Shown here: positions 1 through 8,759 of the stretch, one piece after another
Layout: every line of letters begins with the position of its first letter
Numbering within the stretch: position 1 is the first letter of the stretch
Origin: CAYSGX01 sp964518215
GTDB taxonomy: Bacteria > Bacteroidota > Bacteroidia > Chitinophagales > CAIOSU01
Direction of reading: 5' to 3'
DNA length: 19,019 nt
Assembly (NCBI GenBank): GCA_964518215.1
Contig: CAZFFP010000076.1
Span: 1-19,019 of the forward strand
Program-made: the position numbers and the translations under genes
Notes under the pieces: generated by a model
What the model was told of the DNA's origin: nothing
What the model saw: the letters and a program-made list of their open reading frames with translations, nothing else
The model's database searches: none

Positions 1-2930
1 GCTCAGGCGCACAAGAAAGTATTTCAGCAGCGATACAAATTACGGTGAACCCATTAGTGGGAACGCCATCGGCACCTGCGGCTGCCGGAGCGATATGTCA
101 GGCAGGAACCACAGTGTTTAATACCTCCGCGACTGATGCATCGAGCTATTCATGGAGTGTGAGTGGAACCAACAACAGCATTGCTGGAACAACAAGTTCA
201 GCTACTGTTACTTGGGGAACCAACTTTTCGGGCAATGCCACCATAAGCGTAACAGCAAGTAACAATTGCGGTTCTTCTTCAACTGTAACTTCAACAGTTG
301 CCGTGAATCCTTTGCCGGGTGCAGTAGGAACCATTTCAGGAACCAATACGGTTTGTGCCGGACAAAATGGTGTGGCATTTTCAATTCCCACCATTACCCA
401 TGCCACAGGCTATATGTGGACACTGCCTTCGGGAGCAACTATTGCAAGCGGCAGCAATACCAATAACATTACCGTTAATTTTTCCACTTCGGCAAGCTCA
501 GGAAATATAACTGTTAGAGGAACCAACGCCTGCGGTAATGGTCCGGTATCAACAAATTTTGCAGTAACGGTGAATCCGCTGCCTGCCACACCCGGAAGCA
601 TTTCAGGCCCAACGGCTGTATGTCAAAACACAGGAGGATATGTGTTTTCCATTCCTGCCATTTCAAATACGAACGGTTATGTATGGACATTGCCTTCAGG
701 TTTCAATATTACTTCAGGAACCAATACCAATAGCATTACTGTAATGGTTGCCACAGGTGCGTCTTCAGGAAATATTGTTGTGAACGGAACCAACACTTGC
801 GGCAATGGACCAACTGCTTCGCGCGCTATTACAGTGAATCAAATGGTAACGGCTACGGCAACCGCTAACACCTTTTATTTTTGCGGCAAGAAAGAAAAGT
901 TAAATCTATTAGGGCAAGGGAGCGGATACGGAAACCTTGGATGGTTATGGTTAGGTCCAAATGGTTTTACCTCAACAGCTATTAATCCTAATCCGTTTTA
1001 CCCGACTGCTGCCGACCAAGGATGGTATATAGCATATAATACAGATGAAAACGGCTGCACCGCAAAAGATTCGGTTTACATTACGGTGTGTGCTGCTCCG
1101 CCACCGCCTACCATTACCGCCAATGGTCCTACCACCTTTTGTGCAGGTGGCTCGGTAACACTTACTTCGAGTTACGATACTACATATATTGCCTATTTGT
1201 GGTCGAATGGAGCAACTACACCATCCATTGTTGTTACTACTTCAGGCGTGTATAATGTAACTGTTACCGGCATGGATAGCACCGAGGTGCAATCTATAAA
1301 TTCTATTACTGTAAATGTGAATCCGGCTCCATTGGCAAATGCAGGAGTTGATAAAACTATATGCTCAGGACAAACAGCATTAATCGGTGCCGGTGCCACA
1401 GCCAACAGAACTTATCAATGGTCGCCTGCAACCGGATTGAGCGCCACTAATGTTTCAAACCCAACGGCTACCATAACGGCTACAACAACCTACACACTTC
1501 TGGAAACCAATACTATTACGGGTTGTCAGAATTCAAATTCTGTAACAGTGACGGTTTTACCGGCATTGAATAACAATATCATTGGTTCTACACAAACCAT
1601 TTGTTACGGTGCAACACCTGATTTGCTTTCGGGAAGCGAACCTACAGGCGGCAATGGAACATATTCTTATGTATGGGAAAGCAGCACTGCTTCAGCCACT
1701 ACAGGATTCACTGCTATATCCGGTGCCAATGCTCAGAATTATACACCTCCGGCACTTTTAGATACTGTTTGGTATAGAAGAGTGGTATCTTCAGACCAAT
1801 GCGCTGGCGCTCAGGCAAACATCAGTAATGTGATTGCCATTGTTGTATTGCCGCAGATTGTATCCAACACCATCAGCGCTAATCAAAGCGTTTGTTATGG
1901 AACATCGGCTAATAATTTGACCGGCTCGGTTCCTTCAGGAGGCAATGGAACATTCAACTATTTATGGGAAAGCAGCAATACTTCTTCTAGTGCCGGATTT
2001 GCTCCCGCATCGGGAATCAATAATAATCAAAACTTCACTCCCGGTTCTTTAACACAAACCACATGGTTCAGAAGAGTTATAAGTTCAGGTGTTTGTGAAG
2101 ATGCTTTTGCCAATACCAGCCCTGTAATTGAAATTACTGTATCTGTTCCTATAACCAATAATGTGATTTCGGTAATTGGCGACAAAGGTCCTTATTGCGA
2201 TTCAGGAAAGCCTGACGAATTGAGTGGAACCCCTCCTTCCGGTGGCAATGGCAATTTTAATTATCAGTGGCAGATTAGTTTCGATAATAATTCATTTGCC
2301 AATATTCCCAATGCCGATGGAGTAAATTACATTCCTCAGTTAATAACTGCCAATACTTGGTTCAGACGTGCTGTAACATCAGGCTCATGCACAGTGTATA
2401 GTAATGTGCTGGAATTTGAAGCAACTCCAAGCATTACAGATAATTTGATTACAGGTGCGCAAGAAATATGTTATGGTGAGGTTCCGGCTATTATTACCGA
2501 CATAAATACCAGTAGCAACAATAGTTATGAATATCAATGGCAAATTAGCTCTGATGGTAATATTTGGTCATCAATTTCAGGAGCAATCGGCAGAGATTAT
2601 CAACCTACTAATTTAACAGAGCCAAAATATTTAAGAAGAAGCGCGCAATCGCAAGCTTGTGCCAATGCTAACTACAGTAATCAGATATATGTGAATGTTT
2701 TGCCGGTGAACAGGTCTATCTGGCTCGGAACCATTGACAGCGACTGGAACAAGCCTGGCAACTGGCAATGCGACATTCCCGATTATACTACCGATGTAAT
2801 TATTCCCAATCAGGAAAATCAGCCATATATATACGATGGCGTATTAGGCAAATGCAATACTATTAAAATTGAACCCGGTGCTCATTTACACATCCAAACA
2901 GGGGGCAGATTGAATGTGAAGGAACCTTGA
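1..2930 (+). CDS. Large secreted PKD/Ig-like repeat protein, 3' part (5' end outside window)
   Basis: The reading frame is open from base 3, so this is the C-terminal part of a longer gene; the GTG at 45 is an internal Val, not a start. Counting residues from that GTG, three PKD-like modules of about 88 residues lie at 2-88, 89-177 and 178-266. A divergent Cys-containing stretch (267-350) and two more PKD/Ig-like modules (352-427, 428-506) follow. Then come four modules of 90-99 residues (507-603, 604-702, 703-793, 794-887), sharing a CYG-like start, a GGNG turn, a YxWxxS strand and a WFRR or related strand. Most modules carry one Cys near each end, suggesting an intramodule disulfide. The last 70 residues (WLGTIDSDWNKPGNW...) resemble a G8-like cap. 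The composition (Thr, Ser, Asn, Gly) fits an exported surface adhesin or structural protein. No typical T9SS sorting domain is visible at the C terminus. Ligand and exact role are unknown. Confidence 0.85.
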   Translation, partial: SGAQESISAAIQITVNPLVGTPSAPAAAGAICQAGTTVFNTSATDASSYSWSVSGTNNSIAGTTSSATVTWGTNFSGNATISVTASNNCGSSSTVTSTVAVNPLPGAVGTISGTNTVCAGQNGVAFSIPTITHATGYMWTLPSGATIASGSNTNNITVNFSTSASSGNITVRGTNACGNGPVSTNFAVTVNPLPATPGSISGPTAVCQNTGGYVFSIPAISNTNGYVWTLPSGFNITSGTNTNSITVMVATGASSGNIVVNGTNTCGNGPTASRAITVNQMVTATATANTFYFCGKKEKLNLLGQGSGYGNLGWLWLGPNGFTSTAINPNPFYPTAADQGWYIAYNTDENGCTAKDSVYITVCAAPPPPTITANGPTTFCAGGSVTLTSSYDTTYIAYLWSNGATTPSIVVTTSGVYNVTVTGMDSTEVQSINSITVNVNPAPLANAGVDKTICSGQTALIGAGATANRTYQWSPATGLSATNVSNPTATITATTTYTLLETNTITGCQNSNSVTVTVLPALNNNIIGSTQTICYGATPDLLSGSEPTGGNGTYSYVWESSTASATTGFTAISGANAQNYTPPALLDTVWYRRVVSSDQCAGAQANISNVIAIVVLPQIVSNTISANQSVCYGTSANNLTGSVPSGGNGTFNYLWESSNTSSSAGFAPASGINNNQNFTPGSLTQTTWFRRVISSGVCEDAFANTSPVIEITVSVPITNNVISVIGDKGPYCDSGKPDELSGTPPSGGNGNFNYQWQISFDNNSFANIPNADGVNYIPQLITANTWFRRAVTSGSCTVYSNVLEFEATPSITDNLITGAQEICYGEVPAIITDINTSSNNSYEYQWQISSDGNIWSSISGAIGRDYQPTNLTEPKYLRRSAQSQACANANYSNQIYVNVLPVNRSIWLGTIDSDWNKPGNWQCDIPDYTTDVIIPNQENQPYIYDGVLGKCNTIKIEPGAHLHIQTGGRLNVKEP

Positions 2931-3025
2931 TTTTATCTATCTATGGCATAATACTGAAAGGTTACTAACTCAAAATCTATTAGCTATAGGCTTTATAGCT
3001 TATATTCTCTAATCAAAAATCAAAT

Positions 3026-3059
3026 CCATATTGTTAAATATTAACAATATGGTTTTTTT
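3026..3059 (+). terminator. Rho-independent terminator after the repeat protein
   Basis: A perfect 12-bp stem (CCATATTGTTAA, 3026-3037, with its complement at 3041-3052) has a 3-nt ATA loop and is followed directly by seven T residues (3053-3059). It lies 96 bp after the stop codon of the large repeat protein and before the next promoter. The stem is AT-rich, but its length and the T tract make it a good intrinsic terminator. The rest of the 303-bp gap (2931-3233) is AT-rich and holds no convincing gene. Confidence 0.75.
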
Positions 3060-3176
3060 ATTTACATGACTTGCATAGCTTTCATTTAATATTCAATAGG
3101 AACTATAAGTATTCTTATTTCCACTTTTTTTCGTAATAAAGCTATTATTTAATTGTAGTTTTGAACAAAATAAAAC

Positions 3177-3206
3177 TTGAATTTTATATTTCTGTAGATT
3201 ACTTTG
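3177..3206 (+). promoter_or_regulatory. Probable Bacteroidota-type promoter
   Basis: A TTG at 3177-3179 is separated by 19 bp from TTACTTTG (3199-3206), which matches 7 of 8 positions of the Bacteroidota -7 consensus TAnnTTTG. Transcription would begin around 3212, giving a short leader of about 20 nt before the ATG at 3234. The match is by eye only. Confidence 0.5.
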
Positions 3207-3233
3207 CCTGCATAGATATAAAATTAAAAGAAA

Positions 3234-4727
3234 ATGAAGCACTTATACACCCTGTCAAAAAAAAAGCATACAAGCCTGAGTTTAAACACCTACAATAATG
3301 TAAGTGAATATAAAAGAGCATTGACTTCTCTCAGTATTCTATTTCTCATGATTATTTTTTCAGCCAATACTTATGCGGCAGTTTTTCAAACTGCAGCCAA
3401 TGGTAACTGGACCAATGCTGCCACTTGGGTTGCCGGCAATATTCCCGGAACAGATGTAGGAAGTAATGACACAATCATTATTAATCATCACGTAACATTT
3501 AATCCGAACAATGCCGATTTGAATATTTATGGAGTTGTAATCATTAACAGTTCAGGAAAACTAAATCATAACTCCTCTTCCAGAAAAACCTTTTTAGATA
3601 TTGGCGCCTACCTTGTAAATAATGGGAAAATGGCAATCGGCAATTTTGAAACCCGCAGCGAAGTGTTAAACAATGGCAGGTTCGATGTGAATGTTTTAAC
3701 GGTTACAATTTCTGGTTATTTAGATAATAGAGATTCCATTTTTGCCTCCAACAATAACTCAAAAATTAATAACAGTGGCAGAATAGATAATCATGAATAT
3801 ATTTTCGCAACCGAATTTGATAACAACAGTACCGGAACATTAGAAATGTTTCCGGGCAGTTATATTCACTCCAAAAAACCTATTGATAATATAGGTGGAC
3901 TCATCATTAATAATTTCGGGACTATTTATGGCGAAGGCAATTTCATCAACAACAACGGAACCATTACCGGCAGCGGGGGTAATTATATTGTTGACGGAAA
4001 TTTCAATAGTCAGGCTTCAGGAGTAATAACCTGTAATGGAGAAAATATCAATATTTGTGCTGCTGATGGCGTAAGCAATCCGATTAATAGTGTAAGTAAT
4101 AATTCATTTTTAGATTCCACATGCGTAAGCATTTGCGGTGTGCCGCTCATTACTCCGTTGCCCGTAAAAATGCTTTACATCAAAGCCGAAGCCGGCAAAA
4201 ACAACACAGCAGATATTCACTGGGCAACAGCTTCTGAAATTAATAATGAATACTTCGAGTTGCACAGAAGCATGAACGGAACCGAATGGGAAACCATTGC
4301 AAATATTTACAGTACAAATCCTAACAGTTCTTCCGCTCAATATTATTCATACACAGACCATCTGGAGGATGTTTCATCGCCATACATTTATTACCGAATT
4401 AAGCAGGTGGATTTTGACGGGCAGTTTGAAATGTTTCCGATTGTATATGTGAGCCTGAAACCTTCTGATGTATTTCAGGTGAAAGCCTATCCTAATCCTG
4501 CTTCTGAAAAATTGAATATTTCTTTGAATGGCGCTTCCGAAAAAGAAACCATTTCTATTACTTTGGTAAATCTATATGGTCAGGTTTTGATTGCCAATGA
4601 ATATTTAACTGCTTCTGCTTCAAGAAGTTTGAGTTTCAATTTAGAAGAGGTGAGTTCGGGCATGTATTATCTGGTGGTTGTGAGAAACGATGAAGAGCAT
4701 GTTACCAAAGTGATGATTAACCGCTAA
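3234..4727 (+). CDS. Secreted surface protein with T9SS type A sorting domain
   Basis: This 497-residue protein is probably exported by Sec and then across the outer membrane by the type IX system. A long basic n-region precedes a hydrophobic segment (about residues 30-45, LTSLSILFLMIIFSA) and a likely cleavage near TYA-A. The mature N terminus (about 50-110) has a W-x-N-x-x-x-W...IP...D-x-I-I-I pattern resembling G8-like beta modules. It is followed by Asn/Gly-rich beta-solenoid-like repeats with recurrent INNSG/NNGTI motifs up to about 285. A fibronectin-like module (about 308-400, WATASEINNEYFELHRS) comes next. The last 80 residues (VKAYPNPASEKLNIS ... GMYYLVVV) are a classic type A sorting domain, which in characterised members is removed when the protein is attached to the surface. 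No enzymatic motif is seen. It has its own promoter and ends 7 bp from the convergent permease gene. The substrate or function of the passenger is unknown. Confidence 0.85.
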   Translation: MKHLYTLSKKKHTSLSLNTYNNVSEYKRALTSLSILFLMIIFSANTYAAVFQTAANGNWTNAATWVAGNIPGTDVGSNDTIIINHHVTFNPNNADLNIYGVVIINSSGKLNHNSSSRKTFLDIGAYLVNNGKMAIGNFETRSEVLNNGRFDVNVLTVTISGYLDNRDSIFASNNNSKINNSGRIDNHEYIFATEFDNNSTGTLEMFPGSYIHSKKPIDNIGGLIINNFGTIYGEGNFINNNGTITGSGGNYIVDGNFNSQASGVITCNGENINICAADGVSNPINSVSNNSFLDSTCVSICGVPLITPLPVKMLYIKAEAGKNNTADIHWATASEINNEYFELHRSMNGTEWETIANIYSTNPNSSSAQYYSYTDHLEDVSSPYIYYRIKQVDFDGQFEMFPIVYVSLKPSDVFQVKAYPNPASEKLNISLNGASEKETISITLVNLYGQVLIANEYLTASASRSLSFNLEEVSSGMYYLVVVRNDEEHVTKVMINR

Positions 4728-4734
4728 TGCTAAT

Positions 4735-5823
4735 TTATTTCTGAGCTTTAAAAATCAGATAAATTGCCAACAATCCAAAAGTGAAGTTTGGAATCCAAAC
4801 GCCCAGAAAAGGATGCAGATTATCGTTGGTAGAAAAGGTTTTGGTAAACTGAGCAAATAAGATATAAATAGAACTTAGGGCAAATCCCATTACAATATGC
4901 ATTCCGGTGCCACCCCGCACTTTTCTTGAAGCTAAACTGAATCCAATCAATGTGAGGATGATTGCCATAAATGCGTCAGCGCTTCTACGATAATATTCTA
5001 TCTGATAAAAGGGTAAATCTTCGGAGCCTCTGAGTTTCAATTGCTGAATATGTTCGCGCAATTCGGGAGTTTTCATTTCTTCCTTAATGCTTAGGCGCAC
5101 ATCCATATCCTTCGGCTGAAAACCCAACGAAGTATCTAATACAGTTCCGGTGCGCACAATTTCATGTTGGCGTTCAAATATTCTTTCGGTATAATTATTC
5201 AGTCGCCATTTATTTTCAGCGCCTACCCAACTGATTCGGTCGGCTCTAAGTTTATAAGTTAAATGTTCCTCTTTTTTCACTTCATAAGTAAACTTATACC
5301 CGACAGTGTCGTGTTGATTAAAATTTTCTACATAAATAAATCGGTTGTCCAGAATTTGCATTTGGAGAGTGCGGTTTATTTTCAGAAACATTTTTTTATT
5401 GTCTAAATAAGTGATTTCAAATTTCTGAATCTGCTTATTAGATTCGGGAACAATGTAGTGGTTCACTACCAAAAGCAACGAAACCAAGATGCCCGCACCC
5501 ACCAAATAAGGAATGAGCAACCGATAAAAATTCATGCCGCTGCTCATCATGGCAATAATTTCAGAATCGGAAGCCAATTTTGAAGTGAAGAAAATAACAG
5601 TGATGAAAATAAACAGCGGACTCAGCAGTGCATCTATATATGGAATGAAATTGAGGTAATATTCTGTAACCACTGCCCAAAACGGAACCGAATTATTGAT
5701 GAAACTGTCCACCTTTTCGGTAAGGTCAATAATTACCGCAACCATAGTAAACAGCAGCAACGCGAAAAAGAATGTTCCGAGAAACTTGCGGACAATATAT
5801 ATGTCTAAAATTTTGAAAGGCAA
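4735..5823 (-). CDS. LptF/LptG family (YjgP/YjgQ) LPS export permease
   Basis: The 362-residue product has the LptF/G layout: an N-terminal start KILDIYIVRKFLGTFFFALL with TM segments at about 13-33, 58-80 and 103-123, a large periplasmic beta-jellyroll-like domain (about 130-275), and three C-terminal TM segments (about 283-360). LptF/G form the inner-membrane part of the ABC transporter that extracts lipopolysaccharide and passes it to the Lpt bridge. From sequence alone I cannot choose between LptF and LptG. The start is a TTG at 5823; the frame upstream has only nine codons back to the TGA of tgt and no ATG or GTG, so TTG is the only reasonable start. The gene lies 24 bp downstream of tgt on the same strand. 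As I recall, this tgt-permease pairing is common in Bacteroidota, so co-transcription is likely. Confidence 0.88.
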   Translation of the reverse strand: MPFKILDIYIVRKFLGTFFFALLLFTMVAVIIDLTEKVDSFINNSVPFWAVVTEYYLNFIPYIDALLSPLFIFITVIFFTSKLASDSEIIAMMSSGMNFYRLLIPYLVGAGILVSLLLVVNHYIVPESNKQIQKFEITYLDNKKMFLKINRTLQMQILDNRFIYVENFNQHDTVGYKFTYEVKKEEHLTYKLRADRISWVGAENKWRLNNYTERIFERQHEIVRTGTVLDTSLGFQPKDMDVRLSIKEEMKTPELREHIQQLKLRGSEDLPFYQIEYYRRSADAFMAIILTLIGFSLASRKVRGGTGMHIVMGFALSSIYILFAQFTKTFSTNDNLHPFLGVWIPNFTFGLLAIYLIFKAQK

Positions 5824-5847
5824 ACTCTGTTTTTTATTTATTGAAAA

Positions 5848-6978
5848 TCATAAACGCTGCATTACCTGTTTTATGGTTTTCTGTTTCCACTCGGCAAATG
5901 TGCCACTTATTATCTGCACCCGCGCTTCATTCACTAACCAAAGATAAAATGCCAGATTGTTGATACTCGCAATCTGCAAGGCTAATATTTCATCAGCCAC
6001 AAACAAGTGTCTTAAATAGGCTTTGGTGTGAAAGCGGCTCACATGGCAAGTGCTGTTCTCATCAACAGGCGAAAAATCATTTTCCCATTTTTTATTTCTG
6101 ATATTGATAATGCCCTGTTTGGTAAACAACATGCCATTGCGCCCGTTGCGGGTGGGCATTACACAATCGAACATATCAATACCCAGCGCAATACTTTCTA
6201 AAATATTTTCGGGAGTGCCCACGCCCATCAGGTAGCGGGGTTTGTCCTGCGGAAGAATGGCACACACTTCTTCGGTCATGGCATACATTTCTTCGGCAGG
6301 CTCGCCAACAGAAAGTCCGCCAATGGCGTTGCCGTGCATATTGAAAGATGCAATGGCTTCGGCAGATTGTTTTCTCAAATCGGAATACACACTGCCCTGC
6401 ACAATGGGAAACAGCGTTTGCTCATAGCCATACAACGGCTCAGTGTTGTTGAAGTGTGTAACACACCGTTGCAGCCATCGATGTGTCATTTCCATTGATT
6501 TTTTGGCGTATGGATATTCGCATGGATAGGGTGTGCATTCGTCAAAAGCCATAATGATGTCGGCACCGATAGACCGCTGAATATCCATGACATATTCAGG
6601 AGAAAAAACATGGCGCGAGCCATCAATATGCGATTGAAAGGTAACACCCTCTTCTTTTATTTTTCTTTTTTCTGCCAATGAATACACCTGATACCCACCA
6701 CTGTCGGTAAGTATAGGTTTGTTCCATCCATTAAACCGGTGCAAGCCACCGGCTTGCTTCAGCACTTCAATTCCGGGGCGCAAAAACAAATGATACGTGT
6801 TTCCTAAAATAATTTGTGCTTTTATTTCATCGTGCAATTCCTGAAAATGAACTGCTTTTACACTTCCGGCAGTACCCACCGGCATAAATATGGGGGTTTC
6901 GATATTGCCATGCGCAGTAGTAATAATGCCTGCGCGTGCTTTGCTTGCGGTATCTTTTGATTGTATTTGGAACTTCAA
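5848..6978 (-). CDS. tgt: tRNA-guanine transglycosylase (queuine/preQ1 insertion)
   Basis: The enzyme swaps guanine 34 for preQ1 in tRNAs with GUN anticodons, a step of queuosine synthesis in the cytoplasm. In a 376-residue form starting at TTG 6978 (LKFQIQSKD), the motifs are: ILGNTYHLFLRPG, LTDSGGYQ with D92 (equivalent to Zymomonas D102), AFDECT with D146 (D156), GGLSVGE, and MFDCVMPTRNGRNG with nucleophile D271 (D280). Longer frames are open to TTG 7083 and ATG 7065. I chose TTG 6978 because conservation begins there, the length then fits the family (about 375), and a perfect -7 element lies at 7018-7011 inside the longer version. The zinc site is degenerate: of the three Cys and one His ligands only C311 remains, with S309, S314 and N340 at the other positions. 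All visible catalytic residues are intact, so I expect activity. Confidence 0.95.
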   Translation of the reverse strand: MKFQIQSKDTASKARAGIITTAHGNIETPIFMPVGTAGSVKAVHFQELHDEIKAQIILGNTYHLFLRPGIEVLKQAGGLHRFNGWNKPILTDSGGYQVYSLAEKRKIKEEGVTFQSHIDGSRHVFSPEYVMDIQRSIGADIIMAFDECTPYPCEYPYAKKSMEMTHRWLQRCVTHFNNTEPLYGYEQTLFPIVQGSVYSDLRKQSAEAIASFNMHGNAIGGLSVGEPAEEMYAMTEEVCAILPQDKPRYLMGVGTPENILESIALGIDMFDCVMPTRNGRNGMLFTKQGIINIRNKKWENDFSPVDENSTCHVSRFHTKAYLRHLFVADEILALQIASINNLAFYLWLVNEARVQIISGTFAEWKQKTIKQVMQRL

Positions 6979-7010
6979 TTTGGAATGCTTGTTGCTAATG
7001 TGAATTTTTG

Positions 7011-7018
7011 CAAAAATA
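7011..7018 (-). promoter_or_regulatory. -7 element for tgt
   Basis: On the minus strand this is TATTTTTG, a perfect match to TAnnTTTG. Transcription would start near 7004, 26 nt before the proposed TTG start at 6978. No clear -33 TTG is present at the usual distance. Its position argues against the longer tgt start sites at 7065 and 7083. Confidence 0.45.
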
Positions 7019-7064
7019 AGCGAGTATTTCTTGCTCGTATAAAAACCCCATAGGAGTAATTGCA

Positions 7065-7072
7065 TATTTTTG
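7065..7072 (+). promoter_or_regulatory. -7 element for the thioredoxin-fold gene
   Basis: TATTTTTG matches TAnnTTTG perfectly and lies 29 bp before the ATG at 7102. With the minus-strand element at 7018-7011 it forms a small divergent promoter region in the 123 bp between the two start codons. No convincing -33 element is seen. Confidence 0.45.
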
Positions 7073-7101
7073 TGCGTTAGCAATAAAAAACCAAGAGTAT
7101 T

Positions 7102-8613
7102 ATGAGAAACATTTTTACTGCACTTTTTTCTGTTTTATTTTTCACATGCGCATTTTCATTTCAGTCTTTTTCTAAAGAAGGCTACGAGATTAAAGTAAAA
7201 ATCACCAACCTCAATCCTAACGATACTGTTTTTTTAGCCTACCACATGGCAGGGCAAAAATATTTGCGCGACACCTCTGTTATTGATGACAAAGGATGGG
7301 CAACTTTCAAAGGCAAAGAAAGTTTGCCCGGAGGTATTTATCTGATTGTGCTTCCGCAAAAAACTTATTTCGACATTATAGTAAACGAACAGTTTTTTAC
7401 CTTAGAAAACGATACAACCGATTTTGTAAACAAAATTAAAATCACAGGCTCTCAGGAAAACAAAGTGTTTTATGACGACCTGAAATTTATTTCTGAAAAA
7501 GGCAAAATTCGAATGGCTTTAGATGTCGAAAGAAAAGATGAAAACCTTTCTGAGAAAAGAAAAAACGAAATAAAAGAGCTACTGGAAAAATTAGATGCAG
7601 AAGTGAAAGCGCACAGAGCCAATATTATTAAAACCTACCCCGACCTTTTTTACTCAAAGGTTTTAAAAATGCTTACTGAAATTGAAGTGCCCGAGCCTCC
7701 AAAAAATGATGAGGGCATTGTAACCGATTCTTTTTTTCAATACAGATATTACCGCACACACTATTTCGACAATATAGATTTTTCTGATGCACGTTTATTA
7801 CGCACTCCCGTTTTGCACAATAAGGTGATGAACTATTTAGAAAGAGTGGTTCCACAATTGCCCGATTCCATCAGCAAAGCGTGCGATGAAGTGTTGGAAC
7901 TGGCTTCTAAAAACGAAGAAATGTTTAAGTTTTGGCTTATTGAATTGCTGAACCATTACGCCAAATCTAATATCATGGGTTTTGATGGCGTGTATGTGCA
8001 TTTGGTAGACAAATATTACGCCACCGGAAAAGCATCATGGACAAATGAAGCCGACTTGTATCGCATTACCGACAGAGCCAAAAAAATGGCTCCCACTTTG
8101 TTAGGAAAAATTGCTCCGCGATTGGTTTTGAAAGACCAACACGGACAGCAGCAAGACCTTTATGCGCTGAATGCCAAATACACGCTGCTTTACATCTACG
8201 ACCCCGATTGCGGACACTGCAAAAAAGAAACTCCTAAATTTTTAGAATCATACCATTCACTATTGAAAAAAGGCATAGATATTAAAGTGTTTGCCGTTAG
8301 CACCGACCATTTGATTGATGGTCAGGATTCATTGGGTAAACCGAAATTTAAAACCAACGAAAAGGAAATTAAAAAGTGGCCCAACTTTATAGATGAATTT
8401 AAAACCCATGTTTGGATAAATGTGGCAGACCTTTATCTGCAAAATCATTTCAGAGAAATTTACGACATCACGAGCACGCCCCGAGCTTTTCTGTTGGACA
8501 AAAACAAAGCAATTATTGCCAAGCGTTTCTCTGCCGAGCAGTTTGAGCAAATAGTGGAAGATTTTGAAAACCGAAACATGAAACTTTCAGATTTTCCGGT
8601 AATCAATAAGTAG
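7102..8613 (+). CDS. Exported TlpA-like thioredoxin-fold protein (DUF4369/DUF5106 type)
   Basis: The 503-residue protein starts with a signal peptide (about 1-25, MRNIFTALFSVLFFTCAFSF). No lipobox followed by Cys is evident, so a soluble periplasmic form is likely. Residues about 27-115 form a beta-rich DUF4369-like domain (GYEIKVKITNLNPNDTVFLAY). Residues about 120-330 are a helical, charged linker region like DUF5106. Residues about 336-490 are a TlpA/AhpC-TSA thioredoxin domain with the redox pair C370-G-H-C373 and the cis-proline strand STPRAFLLD (P460). Family members act as thiol-disulfide oxidoreductases in the envelope, for example reducing apocytochromes or repairing secreted proteins; the partner here is unknown. 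The gene is divergent from tgt and seems monocistronic: a repeat-rich 362-bp spacer follows. Confidence 0.88.
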   Translation: MRNIFTALFSVLFFTCAFSFQSFSKEGYEIKVKITNLNPNDTVFLAYHMAGQKYLRDTSVIDDKGWATFKGKESLPGGIYLIVLPQKTYFDIIVNEQFFTLENDTTDFVNKIKITGSQENKVFYDDLKFISEKGKIRMALDVERKDENLSEKRKNEIKELLEKLDAEVKAHRANIIKTYPDLFYSKVLKMLTEIEVPEPPKNDEGIVTDSFFQYRYYRTHYFDNIDFSDARLLRTPVLHNKVMNYLERVVPQLPDSISKACDEVLELASKNEEMFKFWLIELLNHYAKSNIMGFDGVYVHLVDKYYATGKASWTNEADLYRITDRAKKMAPTLLGKIAPRLVLKDQHGQQQDLYALNAKYTLLYIYDPDCGHCKKETPKFLESYHSLLKKGIDIKVFAVSTDHLIDGQDSLGKPKFKTNEKEIKKWPNFIDEFKTHVWINVADLYLQNHFREIYDITSTPRAFLLDKNKAIIAKRFSAEQFEQIVEDFENRNMKLSDFPVINK

Positions 8614-8711
8614 CGCATAAAATTTTGGGCCGAAGCATCGGGTGTAGTAAAAATGCTGTGTTTAAACAAATTTTTGAATAGCACGATATTGAGCCAAAGC
8701 TAAATAGCTTA

Positions 8712-8759
8712 CGGTTTTTATATAGCCCACGGTTAGAACCGTGGGCTATATAAAAACCG
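8712..8759. repeat. Perfect 23-bp inverted repeat (REP-like palindrome)
   Basis: The arms at 8712-8734 and 8737-8759 are exact reverse complements with only AG between them. The core is TAGCCCACGGTT...AACCGTGGGCTA. No T tract follows, but the structure could slow or end transcription from the thioredoxin gene. The same core TAGCCCACGGTT occurs at 15426-15437, so it belongs to a dispersed family and is not just a terminator. Confidence 0.85.
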
